A stretch of 64,000 nucleotides of DNA from Clostridia bacterium (GCA_017473165.1 JAFUNA010000023.1:62001-126000), one strand, 5' to 3'. Positions 20,377-31,061 are shown, counted from the stretch's first letter. Numbers and translations: made by a program. The notes: generated by a model not told the origin, from the sequence alone.

Positions 20377-21576
20377 ATGGCAAAAGCAAAATTTGAACGT
20401 AATAAGCCCCACGTTAACATTGGTACCATCGGTCACGTTGACCATGGTAAGACAACTCTTACAGCTGCTATCACAAAGACCCTCGCTATGAAGGGCGGTG
20501 CAGACTTCATCGACTACGCTAACATCGATAAGGCTCCCGAAGAGAGAGAGCGCGGTATTACAATCAACACAGCTCACGTTGAGTATGAAACTGACAAACG
20601 TCACTATGCTCACGTTGACTGCCCCGGCCACGCTGACTATATCAAGAACATGATCACAGGTGCTGCACAGATGGACGGTGCTATCCTTGTTATCGCTTCA
20701 ACAGACGGCCCCATGGCACAGACAAAGGAACACCTTCTTCTTGCTCGTCAGGTTGGCGTTCCCAAGATCATCGTTTTCATGAACAAGGTTGACCAGGTTG
20801 ACGATCCCGAACTCCTCGAGCTCGTTGAAATGGAAATCCGTGAAACTCTTGCTGAGTACGGCTTCGATGAAGAAGCTCCCATCATCAAGGGCTCCGCTCT
20901 TCAGGCTCTCAGCTATGATGGCGGCGACGTAAACGCTCCCGAGCTTGCTCCCATCTGGGAACTCATGGATGCTGTTGACAGCTACATTCCCACACCCGAC
21001 CGTAAGGCTGACCTTCCCTTCCTTATGCCTGTTGAAGACGTATTCACAATCACAGGCCGTGGTACAGTTGCTACCGGTAGAGTTGAGCGTGGACAGCTCA
21101 AGACTTCAGAAGAAGTTGAAATCGTTGGTCTTTCCGATGAAAAGAGAAAGACTGTTGTTACAGGTATCGAAATGTTCCGCAAGATCCTCGACTATGCTGA
21201 GGCAGGCGACAACATCGGTGCTCTTCTCCGTGGTGTTCAGAGATCCGAGATCGAACGCGGTCAGGTTCTTTGCAAGCCCGGTTCAATCAACCCCCACACA
21301 AAGTTCAAGGGCCAGGTTTACGTTCTGACAAAGGAAGAAGGCGGCCGTCATACTCCCTTCTTCAACAACTATCGTCCTCAGTTCTATTTCAGAACAACTG
21401 ACGTTACAGGCGTTATCAGCCTTCCCGAAGGCACAGAAATGTGCATGCCCGGTGACAACGTTGATATGGATGTTGAACTTATCACTCCTATCGCTATTGA
21501 AAAGGGTCTCCGCTTCGCTATCCGTGAAGGCGGCAGAACCGTTGGTTCAGGCGTTGTTATCGAGATCAACGAATAA
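20377..21576 (+). CDS. tuf: Translation elongation factor Tu
   Basis: 399 residues. Delivers aminoacyl-tRNA to the ribosome. Motifs are [37 protein letters not shown] and [11 protein letters not shown] 20377 has GGGAGG at 20363-20368; an upstream in-frame ATG at 20350 precedes that site and is rejected. Only one tuf copy is present in the window. Confidence 0.98.
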   Translation: MAKAKFERNKPHVNIGTIGHVDHGKTTLTAAITKTLAMKGGADFIDYANIDKAPEERERGITINTAHVEYETDKRHYAHVDCPGHADYIKNMITGAAQMDGAILVIASTDGPMAQTKEHLLLARQVGVPKIIVFMNKVDQVDDPELLELVEMEIRETLAEYGFDEEAPIIKGSALQALSYDGGDVNAPELAPIWELMDAVDSYIPTPDRKADLPFLMPVEDVFTITGRGTVATGRVERGQLKTSEEVEIVGLSDEKRKTVVTGIEMFRKILDYAEAGDNIGALLRGVQRSEIERGQVLCKPGSINPHTKFKGQVYVLTKEEGGRHTPFFNNYRPQFYFRTTDVTGVISLPEGTEMCMPGDNVDMDVELITPIAIEKGLRFAIREGGRTVGSGVVIEINE

Positions 21577-21593
21577 TTAAAAATCTATTTTTG

Positions 21594-21621
21594 GGAGCAG
21601 CCTTCGGGTTGCTCCTTTTTT
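21594..21621 (+). terminator. Terminator of tuf
   Basis: GGAGCAGCC-TTC-GGGTTGCTCC stem-loop (21594-21615) followed by six T's. Confidence 0.92.
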
Positions 21622-21646
21622 ATCCTTGCGATTGATGAGGTGAATT

Positions 21647-22183
21647 ATGTTTTATCACGGCACGTCAAACGGAAATTTATCCGAATTAAAACCTCAAATA
21701 TCCGAACACGGGAAGCCTTACATTTATTTTGCGGCAAATCCGGTTGTGGCTTTATTTTATACCGTAAAAATTGTTGAAAAACCTTTTAGCTGGTTCCCGT
21801 ACGGATTCAAAAGCGGAATTCCTGTTTATACCGAATACTATCCCGATGCGCTTGCCGATGTTTACAAGGGCAAAAAGGGTTATATATATGAATTCGAAAA
21901 TGTTGAAGAGGCGGAAAATCCTACAGAAATCAGCTGTGCCTGTGTTTGCGCCAAACCGCTCAAAGCAGAAAAAATCACCGAAATTCCCGATGTTTACGAA
22001 AAACTTCTTGAACATGAGAAAAACGGTGAACTTATTATTGAACGGTATGAGAGCTTGAATAAAAGTAAATTAGAATGGATAGAAAATACAATCAAATCCG
22101 AAATTAAAAAATATAATCTCAAAACCAACTCTGATTGCAGCTATGCGAAGTTTATAAAATCAAGGTTTGCAGGTTTAATGTAA
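21647..22183 (+). CDS. Unknown protein with a possible ADP-ribosyltransferase-like fold
   Basis: 178 residues without signal peptide or membrane segment. It opens with MFYHGTSNGNLSELKP, followed by GKPYIYFAANPVVALFY. A YHGT strand followed about 25 residues later by a Y-x-A…A-xx-Y helix resembles the start of H-Y type ADP-ribosyltransferase folds (His in YHGT, Tyr in the second block). The rest, including GYIYEFENVEE and the lysine-rich C-terminus, is not recognised. The call is a fold-level guess; no activity is claimed. Stands alone between two terminators with its own GAGGTG ribosome binding site. Confidence 0.7.
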   Translation: MFYHGTSNGNLSELKPQISEHGKPYIYFAANPVVALFYTVKIVEKPFSWFPYGFKSGIPVYTEYYPDALADVYKGKKGYIYEFENVEEAENPTEISCACVCAKPLKAEKITEIPDVYEKLLEHEKNGELIIERYESLNKSKLEWIENTIKSEIKKYNLKTNSDCSYAKFIKSRFAGLM

Positions 22184-22220
22184 CCCCGCATAAAAAGACA
22201 ATTCTTTTTGTGTGGGGTTT
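22182..22220. terminator. Terminator hairpin between convergent genes
   Basis: A 16-bp stem with two G-U pairs (22182-22197 with 22204-22219) whose first bases overlap the stop codon of the upstream gene. Tails are short (TT then CTC) on the plus strand, so efficiency is uncertain. Confidence 0.65.
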
Positions 22221-22228
22221 CTCACATC

Positions 22229-22981
22229 TTATTGTTTCCTTATTATTCCTTTCTCGACAGCGGTGTGGGCGCAGAGTTTGAGGATTTCCGTTATCTGTTC
22301 CGGAACATCGGGAAGAATAAAATCATTATCATAAATGCTTTCGTTGAAAATCTTTTCGTAGAAGCAAGCCGCAGCAAGGTAGCAGCCCAAATCGTTGCCG
22401 TGATAGCCGTCCTCGGTGAGCTTGTCGCCGATGGGCGTGTTTCGTGCGGTCTGCCATGCTCTGCCGCTCGGAATGATGATGTCGATATCCGCTTCCATTG
22501 CCGCATTGACATAAGCCTCTGTCAGTGCACGGTACATTTCCTGCTGACTGTTGCCGTAATGAGCAAAACCGGGATGTCGGCAGCCGCTTTCGTATGCCCA
22601 TGTCTGATGAAGCATGATTTTTGCCTTCGGCTGAACCATTCTGCAGTATTCCGCAAGCTCCGAGAGATAGGGCGAATAGCTTTCGGGAATTCCGCTGAAA
22701 TGGCTGCATTGCTGAAGGGTTATAACGTCCCATTCCTCGTCCTCGACCGCCTCGTGCAGAGCAATATCGTCTGCGCGGGTCATTTCGGTTTCAAAGGGAA
22801 GATAGATTTCATAATCGTAATCAGTCTTTTCCTCACGCCAGTTTTTCCAATGCTGCTCGAGTGAGCAGCCGCCGATGAAAAGATTGCAAAGAAGAAGCTC
22901 TTTACCCGAAGCCTTAGCCATCTGAGGAAGAAATTTATGTGCGTTAGTGGAAAAACTGTTTCCTATTGAGAGAACATTCAT
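22229..22981 (-). CDS. DUF4886-type SGNH/GDSL-like hydrolase
   Basis: 250 residues. The N-terminal VLSIGNSFSTNAHKFLP carries the serine block of the SGNH family as found in DUF4886 proteins, ITLQQCSHFSG is a middle block, and DGYHGNDLGCYLAA near the C-terminus supplies the Asp/His pair. Such proteins are thought to be esterases acting on carbohydrate acyl groups. It is the last gene of the polysaccharide operon; its start, with GGAGG upstream, overlaps the previous gene by 38 bases. No signal peptide is seen. Confidence 0.8.
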   Translation of the reverse strand: MNVLSIGNSFSTNAHKFLPQMAKASGKELLLCNLFIGGCSLEQHWKNWREEKTDYDYEIYLPFETEMTRADDIALHEAVEDEEWDVITLQQCSHFSGIPESYSPYLSELAEYCRMVQPKAKIMLHQTWAYESGCRHPGFAHYGNSQQEMYRALTEAYVNAAMEADIDIIIPSGRAWQTARNTPIGDKLTEDGYHGNDLGCYLAAACFYEKIFNESIYDNDFILPDVPEQITEILKLCAHTAVEKGIIRKQ

Positions 22982-24284
22982 GTTTTGCCTCCGTGGTGTT
23001 GTTAAGACAGAGTGTGAAAACCGCCTGTGACAGACCCAGAACCATCATCATATACTGGAGAGGCTTAAGTCCGTAGAAGATGCAGTCGGTCATGCCGCAA
23101 AGCACAAAGCCCACCATTGATGCAAAGAGGGTTATGCCGAGCTCACGCTCCGTTTTGCCTTTTTTGATAAGTCGGATTATGTTGATAAAGAAAACAACAA
23201 AGACTGCCGCAAGAAGAATGACACCAAAAATACCGTTTTCAAGCCATACTTCAAGAAAAATATTGTGTGCATGGGGCTGCTTGATGTTATAAACGTTGTG
23301 GAGCATCTGACGCACGTTGTCAAAGCCCGTGCCGTAGCCGAAAACGGGTTTCTGTTTAATCATGTCAAAAACAGCATCCCAGATGTTTTTTCGTGTGTTG
23401 ACGGAAATATCATTGCCGCTCAAAAGGGTGAAAATTCGTTTAATGACGCCGCTTGCAACAAATGAAAGCCCAACGGCACTCACTCCGCCGACAGCAACAA
23501 GCTTAAGGGCTTTCTTTCCGCCGTAGAGAAGAAGAAATGCAAAAACCATAACGGAGAAAAGGTAAGGACCTCTTGAATATGATGCGGCAATTCCGCCGAA
23601 TGAGAGAAGAAGGCAGAAAAGCCCGAGAATCCTGCGTTTTCTGCTTTCGGAATTGAGAAACATATATACCGCAAAGGGCATGAGCATAATTTCAACCGTT
23701 GCAAAGAAAAGAGGATTTGAGAATGTGCTGCAGGCTCTTGTGTCGAAGGAATGAAAGGTTTTTGAAGCCATGTTTGCTTCAATGAAATCGGGAAGAAGGA
23801 AAACAAGCTTCTCGATTAAAAGATTGAGAAATCTCCAGAAGGGGTTGAATGCGTTGCTCAAACCCTCAAAAATCTTGTCGCCGACATGATAAAGAAGCAT
23901 CTGACCGATGCCGATTGCACCCGCAATTCCCGCGGAAAGTCCGCCGCAGAAAATCATGCCGTCAATTTTTTCTTTTGAATCGATTGTTTCCGTGAAAAAC
24001 CAGAAGCCCGAAAACATGAGAATCCAGAGCCCGATGCTTGCAAGCGAGGTCAGGGCGGAGGAGGAGTAAAACGAGGTTACAACCATCCAAGCCATGAAAA
24101 TGAGAATGGCAATGCCCAAATCACCGAAGCGGGGCTTTTTCTTTTCGGATATTCTTTTTTTCAGCACGGCAAAGAAGCCGATCGCCGTGAAAAAGGGCGC
24201 AACATATTCGGGCATAAGCCCTGCAAGAAGAAATGCCGCAGGAGCAAAACGCCAAAGCTTATCGGTTTGTTTTTTCAGTGTCAA
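22944..24284 (-). CDS. O-antigen ligase/polymerase-like membrane protein (Wzy/WaaL family)
   Basis: 446 residues with about ten to twelve hydrophobic segments. The C-terminal Wzy-C type motif is QPHAHNIFLEVWLENGIFG. Preceding loops have the long extracellular stretch with FDTRACSTFSNP and the AASYSRGP motif typical of the family. In a Gram-positive such proteins polymerise or ligate surface polysaccharide. The start is a TTG at 24284 that overlaps the stop of the upstream gene (TTGA), with AGAGGA nine bases before it. Confidence 0.85.
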   Translation of the reverse strand: MTLKKQTDKLWRFAPAAFLLAGLMPEYVAPFFTAIGFFAVLKKRISEKKKPRFGDLGIAILIFMAWMVVTSFYSSSALTSLASIGLWILMFSGFWFFTETIDSKEKIDGMIFCGGLSAGIAGAIGIGQMLLYHVGDKIFEGLSNAFNPFWRFLNLLIEKLVFLLPDFIEANMASKTFHSFDTRACSTFSNPLFFATVEIMLMPFAVYMFLNSESRKRRILGLFCLLLSFGGIAASYSRGPYLFSVMVFAFLLLYGGKKALKLVAVGGVSAVGLSFVASGVIKRIFTLLSGNDISVNTRKNIWDAVFDMIKQKPVFGYGTGFDNVRQMLHNVYNIKQPHAHNIFLEVWLENGIFGVILLAAVFVVFFINIIRLIKKGKTERELGITLFASMVGFVLCGMTDCIFYGLKPLQYMMMVLGLSQAVFTLCLNNTTEAKHECSLNRKQFFH

Positions 24285-25054
24285 GTGTCAGCATCCTCTC
24301 TGTTTTCAGCGTTAGGGGAGGCTTTTTGTTCTTTTGCGGAAGAATATTTCTGATAGATAACCGAGCATACGATGCTTAAAATTGCGGTTGCGGCAAAAAT
24401 TATGATTGCAAGCTCAAAGTTACGCATAAGAAGCTGCTCGCCGCACCAGGTGGATGTCAGAATCGACGGAATTCTTGCTATGCCCGTAATAAGCAGAAAT
24501 TTTTTCATGTCAAGGTTTGTTATTCCCGCCGCATAGGTCAGAACATCCTTGGGGGTGCCGGGAATGAGATAAATAAAGAAAAGAGAAACATAAACTTTTT
24601 TTCTGTTCTGAAGAAATTTGAGAGAGTTTATTTTTTCAACGGGAATAAAAATGTCAACCAGCCGTCTGCCGAATGCACGGGTGAGGGCGATTATGACAAA
24701 CGAGCCGATAAGCGTACCCAAAAGGCAGAGTGCCATTCCGCCCCATGTGCCGTAAAGCACGCCCGAGCCGATTTCAAGGGGCTCTGCGGGAATGATTTTG
24801 ATAACGGTCTGGAATGCTCTTATGGCAACGAAAACCCATTTGTCATAGCCGTGAAACTGGGCAAGAAAGGTTTCAAGGCTTTCTGCACTTCCGAAAACGG
24901 AGGCAATTTCCTTGCCGTATTTTATGTAGCAATAAAGAAAAATTCCGAGCATCAGGCAACAAACAAGAACAGCCCCCGAAATTTGCAGGAGGCGGATTCT
25001 TTTTGCCATATTTGAATCGGAATCAGATATTTTTATATTTTTCAAAATACTCAC
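24281..25054 (-). CDS. TVP38/TMEM64-family (VTT domain) membrane protein
   Basis: About 257 residues with five or six membrane segments. VTT-domain landmarks include IPAEPLEIGSGVLYG, GTLIGSFVIIALTRAFGRR and the re-entrant YLIPGTPKDVLTYAAG. Members move lipids or lipid carriers across membranes, which fits a polysaccharide operon. The start is uncertain: GTG 25054 (chosen, GGCGG eight bases upstream) lies inside the end of the glycosyltransferase gene; a TTG at 25081 or an ATG at 25009 are alternatives. Confidence 0.82.
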   Translation of the reverse strand: MSILKNIKISDSDSNMAKRIRLLQISGAVLVCCLMLGIFLYCYIKYGKEIASVFGSAESLETFLAQFHGYDKWVFVAIRAFQTVIKIIPAEPLEIGSGVLYGTWGGMALCLLGTLIGSFVIIALTRAFGRRLVDIFIPVEKINSLKFLQNRKKVYVSLFFIYLIPGTPKDVLTYAAGITNLDMKKFLLITGIARIPSILTSTWCGEQLLMRNFELAIIIFAATAILSIVCSVIYQKYSSAKEQKASPNAENREDADT

Positions 25055-25829
25055 CAAGCTTTCCGCCGTAGTTTTCTTCAAGCCACGGCTTATGCTTTCC
25101 GTTGTAATGAATTACGGTTGTGTTGCGGCGTACCCAGTCAAGGTCAATCTGTTTTTCGCCGAATTTCTTTTTTGAATATGCCTTAAAGGTTTTTTCGTCG
25201 AGGTTGTATTTTCTTTCGTCAATAACCAGCGAATGCTTTTCAAAAAGAACGTTGATAACATCCTGGTCGGCAAGCAGAAGCAGTCTGTGCTTTTTATTTA
25301 TGAAATCGAAGATATCCTTGAGAGTAACGGCTTTTCTCCAGTTGTCGAGGTTTATGAGAAGAATGCCCGCATTGATATATGACCCCATCGGATTAAGACC
25401 GAGCCTTGCAAGATTGCCCATTTCAACCAAGCCGAAAAGGTGACATCCGCCCGCAAGAACATAGTCCGAAACGTCAATATTATATAATTCATTGAGATTT
25501 TTGTTGATTACAACATCGGGGTCAAGATAGAGAATTTTGTGAACGCTTTCGGGAAGAATATCGCCGATAAGCAGGCGGTAATAGGTTTCCTTGCTTGTGC
25601 GTGAAAGAATCGGAGCATCGGCAAACAGCTCATCCTTGACAAAAACAGGGTGAATTCTGAAATCCGTGCCGTCAAGAGCCCTTTCCATTTTTGCAAAATC
25701 CTCATCCGTCAGCGAGGAATAGGCAACGTAAACGTCAAGACTTTCGCCCGGATTGGTTTTCGCAATGGAATTGAACATAACGCACAGGGGATATATGTAG
25801 TTTGAATTCAAAGAAACCAGTATGTTCAT
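25023..25829 (-). CDS. Glycosyltransferase family 8 protein
   Basis: 268 residues. The N-terminal NILVSLNSNYIYPLCVMFNSI, the DxD metal site in YLDPDVVI (Asp103, Asp105), INAGILLINLDNWR and the C-terminal HYNGKHKPW are GT8 signatures (retaining galactosyl/glucosyl transferases that use nucleotide sugars). It is the first gene of the minus-strand operon and has a strong promoter. Acceptor unknown; the O-antigen-ligase-like partner suggests surface glycan building. Confidence 0.92.
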   Translation of the reverse strand: MNILVSLNSNYIYPLCVMFNSIAKTNPGESLDVYVAYSSLTDEDFAKMERALDGTDFRIHPVFVKDELFADAPILSRTSKETYYRLLIGDILPESVHKILYLDPDVVINKNLNELYNIDVSDYVLAGGCHLFGLVEMGNLARLGLNPMGSYINAGILLINLDNWRKAVTLKDIFDFINKKHRLLLLADQDVINVLFEKHSLVIDERKYNLDEKTFKAYSKKKFGEKQIDLDWVRRNTTVIHYNGKHKPWLEENYGGKLGEYFEKYKNI

Positions 25830-25861
25830 AAAACTACCTGTTATACTTAAAATTTTATTAC

Positions 25862-25890
25862 ATTATATCAATATCCGATTTTAAAGTCAA
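25862..25890 (-). promoter_or_regulatory. Sigma-A promoter of the GT8 polysaccharide operon
   Basis: Minus strand TTGACT (25885-25890), 17-base spacer, TATAAT (25862-25867), 32 bases before the start codon. Confidence 0.88.
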
Positions 25891-25896
25891 CAAACA

Positions 25897-25910
25897 TTAC
25901 AACATTGTAA
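25897..25910. promoter_or_regulatory. Palindromic site 1 (TTACAA-N2-TTGTAA)
   Basis: TTACAACATTGTAA, six bases upstream of the -35 of the polysaccharide promoter. A near-identical copy lies 52 bases away at 25949. Likely an operator for an unknown regulator. Confidence 0.55.
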
Positions 25911-25948
25911 GATACATATAATAACTTTGAAATTAATTAAACCAATTA

Positions 25949-25962
25949 TTACAATATTGTAA
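25949..25962. promoter_or_regulatory. Palindromic site 2 (TTACAA-N2-TTGTAA)
   Basis: TTACAATATTGTAA, a perfect 14-base palindrome, 16 bases upstream of the groES -35. Differs from site 1 by one base in the centre. Confidence 0.55.
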
Positions 25963-25978
25963 ACTTTACCAAAAACAC

Positions 25979-26007
25979 TTGATTTTTCCGTAATAAGTGG
26001 CTAAAAT
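25979..26007 (+). promoter_or_regulatory. Sigma-A promoter of groESL
   Basis: TTGATT (25979-25984), 17-base spacer, TAAAAT (26002-26007). Confidence 0.85.
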
Positions 26008-26012
26008 ACAAA

Positions 26013-26358
<346 letters not shown>

Positions 26359-26373
26359 TTTACTGATTTATAG

Positions 26374-28026
<1,653 letters not shown>

Positions 28027-28045
28027 TAAATAAAAAATTTTTTCG

Positions 28046-28072
28046 GGCAGTCCGCATGGGCTGCCTTTTCTT
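28046..28072 (+). terminator. Terminator of groESL
   Basis: GGCAG-TCC…GGG-CTGCC stem (28046-28065) with GCAT loop and a T-rich tail. Confidence 0.85.
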
Positions 28073-28081
28073 ATATATTGG

Positions 28082-28101
28082 GTCGGAGTTTTCGCTCCGA
28101 C
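28082..28101. repeat. Small hairpin between groEL and the PPC gene
   Basis: GTCGGAG (28082-28088) and CTCCGAC (28095-28101), perfect 7-bp stem, loop TTTTCG. No T-run. Function unknown; possibly a REP-like element. Confidence 0.5.
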
Positions 28102-28186
28102 ACTAAATCTTTGATAAATCACAGAAAATTTTTTCTTTTTTAATATTTTATTCATCAAATATTAAGAATTTCGGGCGGTTTTTGGT

Positions 28187-28215
28187 TTGACAATCAAAAA
28201 AAAGTATGCTAAAAT
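28187..28215 (+). promoter_or_regulatory. Sigma-A promoter of the PPC-domain gene
   Basis: TTGACA (28187-28192), 17-base spacer, TAAAAT (28210-28215). Confidence 0.88.
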
Positions 28216-28258
28216 GCACTCATCAATATAAATTTGATGTAAAACAGGAGGACAAAAA

Positions 28259-29692
28259 ATGAAAAAAGCAAAGAAAATCATTGCTATTCTGCTTGCTCTT
28301 ATCGTTGTTATGGGCTGCTCAATGACAGCCTTTGCAGCAACAGAGCTCACAGAATCAGAATCCAACGACACCTACAGCGATGCAGACACAATGGGTCTTG
28401 CAAACAAAATCAAGGCTGTTCTTGATGATGCAGACGACGTTGACTATTTCTCATTCGAAATTGCAGACCCCTGCCTCATCACCGTTAACATTGAGCACGC
28501 TGCAATCACAGCTGCAACCTCAACATATTTCACAGTTGAAGTTATCAATGCAAACGGCGAAGACGTAATGACCTTTAAGTCAGAGGGCAAGGATGCAAAA
28601 ACATCATCCGCTCCCTTCGCTGCAGAAAAGGGCACATACTATGTTGCCGTTTCAATGGGTCAGAGCCACTCTTCAACCCTTGAATACACTCTTTCCGCAT
28701 CAATCGACACAACTGCCAACACCGAAAAAGAGCCCAATGACCTTGCTTCAAAGGCAACTGCACTGACTCTTTCAACATCCGGCTCAAAGAAGCAGTATTA
28801 CGGCACAATCGTAAACAAGGATGACCCCGAAACAGAAGACGTTGTTGAAGCTGATGTTGACTACTTCTCACTCGACATCCCTGCTCCCGGTGCTATTTAT
28901 TTCTATCTTTACAACGGTTCATCCGCAAAGGGTAACTATAAGGCTACTCTTTATGCATACCTTGACGGTGCAAACGGTCAGCCCGTTGCAAAGGCACTCG
29001 GCTCAATCGTCATCACAAGCAACGAAGCAAGCGTTATCAGCCCCAGCGTCGGCGTTAACGGCGGCAACTACCTTCTTAAGATTGAAGGCGTAAACGGCTG
29101 CGTAGGCGGTTATCAGACAAGAGTTTATTACCTCACAGACGATAACAGCGAATACGAATACAACAATGTTCAGGATCATGCTAACTTTGTCAGCACAAAC
29201 AGCCTTACTTACGGCTCAATCTTTGACAAGGCTGACGTTGACTTCTACAAGTTCAACGTAACAGACTCAAACAACGGCGTTAAGGTTAAGCTTGCAGTTA
29301 ATGCTGCAGACAAGGACATTGAAGGTCAGTGGACAGTTTCAATCATTGCTCCCAACAAGTCTGTTATTGCAAAGTTTGATGCAACCAACACCAAGGCTGC
29401 TGAAAAAGAAACCGAAAAGCTTGAAGCAGGTCAGTACTACATCAAGGTAGAAACAGGCAATGTTCTGAGTGCAGGTCTTTATGAGCTTTCCGTTACCGCA
29501 AAGCCCGCTGCAGCTCCCACTCCCGATGAGCCCGACAGTCCTTCATTTATCGATCAGATTAAGGATCTTCCCTGGGATGACTTTGTCGGCAACTTCGCCG
29601 GTTGGTTTGAAAACATCAACGTTCTCGGCATCCTTACAAGCATCCTTGCCAGCGTTGCACAGGTATTCACATACCTTTTCTCCATGGGTTAA
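28259..29692 (+). CDS. Secreted protein with three PPC-like domains
   Basis: 477 residues. A signal peptide (MKKAKKIIAILLALIVVM…AFA, cleavage near residue 27) is followed by three beta-sandwich repeats of the pre-peptidase C-terminal type: ESNDTYSDADTM…DADDVDYFSFEI (about 33-150), EKEPNDLASKATAL…ADVDYFSLDI (about 157-290) and YNNVQDHANFV…KADVDFYKFNV (about 300-418). There is no attached protease. A Pro-rich hinge leads to a C-terminal 45-residue hydrophobic or amphipathic helix pair (PWDDFVGNFAGWF and ILTSILASVAQVFTYLF), with no LPXTG motif. Highly biased codons suggest strong expression. Role: unknown surface or adhesion protein. Confidence 0.85.
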   Translation: MKKAKKIIAILLALIVVMGCSMTAFAATELTESESNDTYSDADTMGLANKIKAVLDDADDVDYFSFEIADPCLITVNIEHAAITAATSTYFTVEVINANGEDVMTFKSEGKDAKTSSAPFAAEKGTYYVAVSMGQSHSSTLEYTLSASIDTTANTEKEPNDLASKATALTLSTSGSKKQYYGTIVNKDDPETEDVVEADVDYFSLDIPAPGAIYFYLYNGSSAKGNYKATLYAYLDGANGQPVAKALGSIVITSNEASVISPSVGVNGGNYLLKIEGVNGCVGGYQTRVYYLTDDNSEYEYNNVQDHANFVSTNSLTYGSIFDKADVDFYKFNVTDSNNGVKVKLAVNAADKDIEGQWTVSIIAPNKSVIAKFDATNTKAAEKETEKLEAGQYYIKVETGNVLSAGLYELSVTAKPAAAPTPDEPDSPSFIDQIKDLPWDDFVGNFAGWFENINVLGILTSILASVAQVFTYLFSMG

Positions 29693-29711
29693 TAATTTAA
29701 CTTGAATTCAG

Positions 29712-29738
29712 ACGGGGCTGTTTATCCGACAGCCCCGT
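29712..29738 (+). terminator. Strong hairpin after the PPC gene
   Basis: ACGGGGCTGT (29712-29721) pairs perfectly with ACAGCCCCGT (29729-29738). No T-run follows, so partial termination or 3'-end protection of the upstream message are both possible. Confidence 0.55.
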
Positions 29739-29773
29739 ACTATGCTTTATTAAAGAAAAAGAGGTTGATAAAT

Positions 29774-30988
29774 ATGGCTTTTGATAAGAATTTCAAACCC
29801 GTTCTGCGTTTTCTTGTTGTGAGTGATGTTCACTACGCCGATGAACGTTCCGTTGAATACGAGAGAATGGAAAAGGCTCTCCGCACTGCATATGAGCTCA
29901 GCGAAAAGGAAGAATATTCAAAGCTTGATGCGGTTTATGTTGTCGGTGATTTTACAAAAAGAGGCTCTGAAGCACAGATGCGTGCCTTCAAGAAAACTCT
30001 TGACGAGAACATAAAAGAGGGCACGGAGGTTACTGTTTCGCTCGCAAGCCATGAATATATGACTGACGGCGAAGAAGCCGCACTCAAAAGATTTGCGGAG
30101 ATTTTTGAATCCGAGCACGATACACACAAGGTTATCAACGGCTACCATTTTATCAGCGTAACAAGCACAAACGGCTGCCATTTTGACGATGCCAAGCAGG
30201 CATGGGCGGCTGCGGAGCTTAAAAAGGCTGCAAAGGATGCACCCAAAAAGCCGATTTTCTTCTTCCAGCATCCCCACATCATGGGCACGGTTTACGGAAG
30301 TGCAAACTGGGGTGAGGATGAGCTGACCGCAATTCTGATGAACTATCCCCAGGTAATCAACTTCTCGGGACATTCCCACGCTCCCATCAATGACCCCCGC
30401 TCAATTCATCAGAAGCATTTTACCTGTCTGGGCACGGGAACATTAAGCTATTTTGAGCTTGACGAGTTCGACAAGGTTTACGGCACAATTCCTCCCAACG
30501 AAGAAAATGCCGCACAGATGACCATTGTTGAAGCCGATGCGGATATGAGGGTCAGAATTTATCCCTATGACGTTCTGGGCGGAAAATTTTATCCCATGAC
30601 ATGGGAAATCGACAGTGCATGGGACCCCAACTCCTTCCTTTATACCGATGCCCGCTACAAAACCGATGCGGCTCCTTGGTTTGAGGAAAATGCGAAGGCT
30701 GAAATCATAAATGTAAAGGAAAACGGCTTTACGGTTGAGTTCGACCAGGCGGTAACCGATGACTATTATGTAAATGATTATAATATATACATTAAAACAG
30801 ATGAAGGCGTAATTGTTCGAAATTCAACAGTCTGGAGTGAATTTTATTTCAGCGAAATGCCGGATAAGTTGAGCGTGTCGTTTGAAAATCTGGACAAAAA
30901 CGAAACATACTATGCAGAAGTTTATGCCGGAAGTTTCTGGAAAACCCGCAGCAAAACGCCTCTTGTAAGCAAAAAAATCATGCTTTGA
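29774..30988 (+). CDS. Calcineurin-like metallophosphoesterase with altered GNH motif
   Basis: 404 residues, cytoplasmic. Family motifs in order are SDVHY (res. 17-21), GDFTKRG, then ASHEY where GNHD/E is expected, FQHPH, and FSGHSHAPIND. The metal-ligand Asn of GNH is thus Ser here. The C-terminal 100 residues look like a small beta-sandwich (KAEIINVKENGFTVEF). The start at 29774 gives a normal MAFDKNFKPVLRFLVVSD; an earlier in-frame ATG at 29702 runs over the preceding hairpin. Substrate unknown. Confidence 0.85.
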   Translation: MAFDKNFKPVLRFLVVSDVHYADERSVEYERMEKALRTAYELSEKEEYSKLDAVYVVGDFTKRGSEAQMRAFKKTLDENIKEGTEVTVSLASHEYMTDGEEAALKRFAEIFESEHDTHKVINGYHFISVTSTNGCHFDDAKQAWAAAELKKAAKDAPKKPIFFFQHPHIMGTVYGSANWGEDELTAILMNYPQVINFSGHSHAPINDPRSIHQKHFTCLGTGTLSYFELDEFDKVYGTIPPNEENAAQMTIVEADADMRVRIYPYDVLGGKFYPMTWEIDSAWDPNSFLYTDARYKTDAAPWFEENAKAEIINVKENGFTVEFDQAVTDDYYVNDYNIYIKTDEGVIVRNSTVWSEFYFSEMPDKLSVSFENLDKNETYYAEVYAGSFWKTRSKTPLVSKKIML

Positions 30989-31000
30989 TTTAATTTACAG

Positions 31001-31044
31001 CAAGCATATTTCGGAATTTTTCTGAAATATGCTTGATTTTTTTT
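31001..31044 (+). terminator. Terminator of the metallophosphoesterase gene
   Basis: Perfect 12-bp stem (31001-31012 with 31024-31035) followed by eight T's. Confidence 0.93.
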
Positions 31045-31061
31045 AAGATATATTATAAAAT
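31033..31061 (+). promoter_or_regulatory. Possible promoter of the GPH transporter gene
   Basis: TTGATT (31033-31038), 17-base spacer, TAAAAT (31056-31061). The -35 overlaps the preceding terminator's stem and T-run. Confidence 0.45.

Noticed and set aside
22208..22864. 218-codon plus-strand open frame opposite the DUF4886 gene
   Set aside because: The minus-strand frame has clear SGNH motifs and a good ribosome binding site; the plus frame starts in a terminator and has no recognisable domain.
28082..28101. Riboswitch or terminator between groEL and the PPC gene
   Set aside because: A single 7-bp hairpin without T-run or conserved core is not enough; the promoter of the next gene lies after it.
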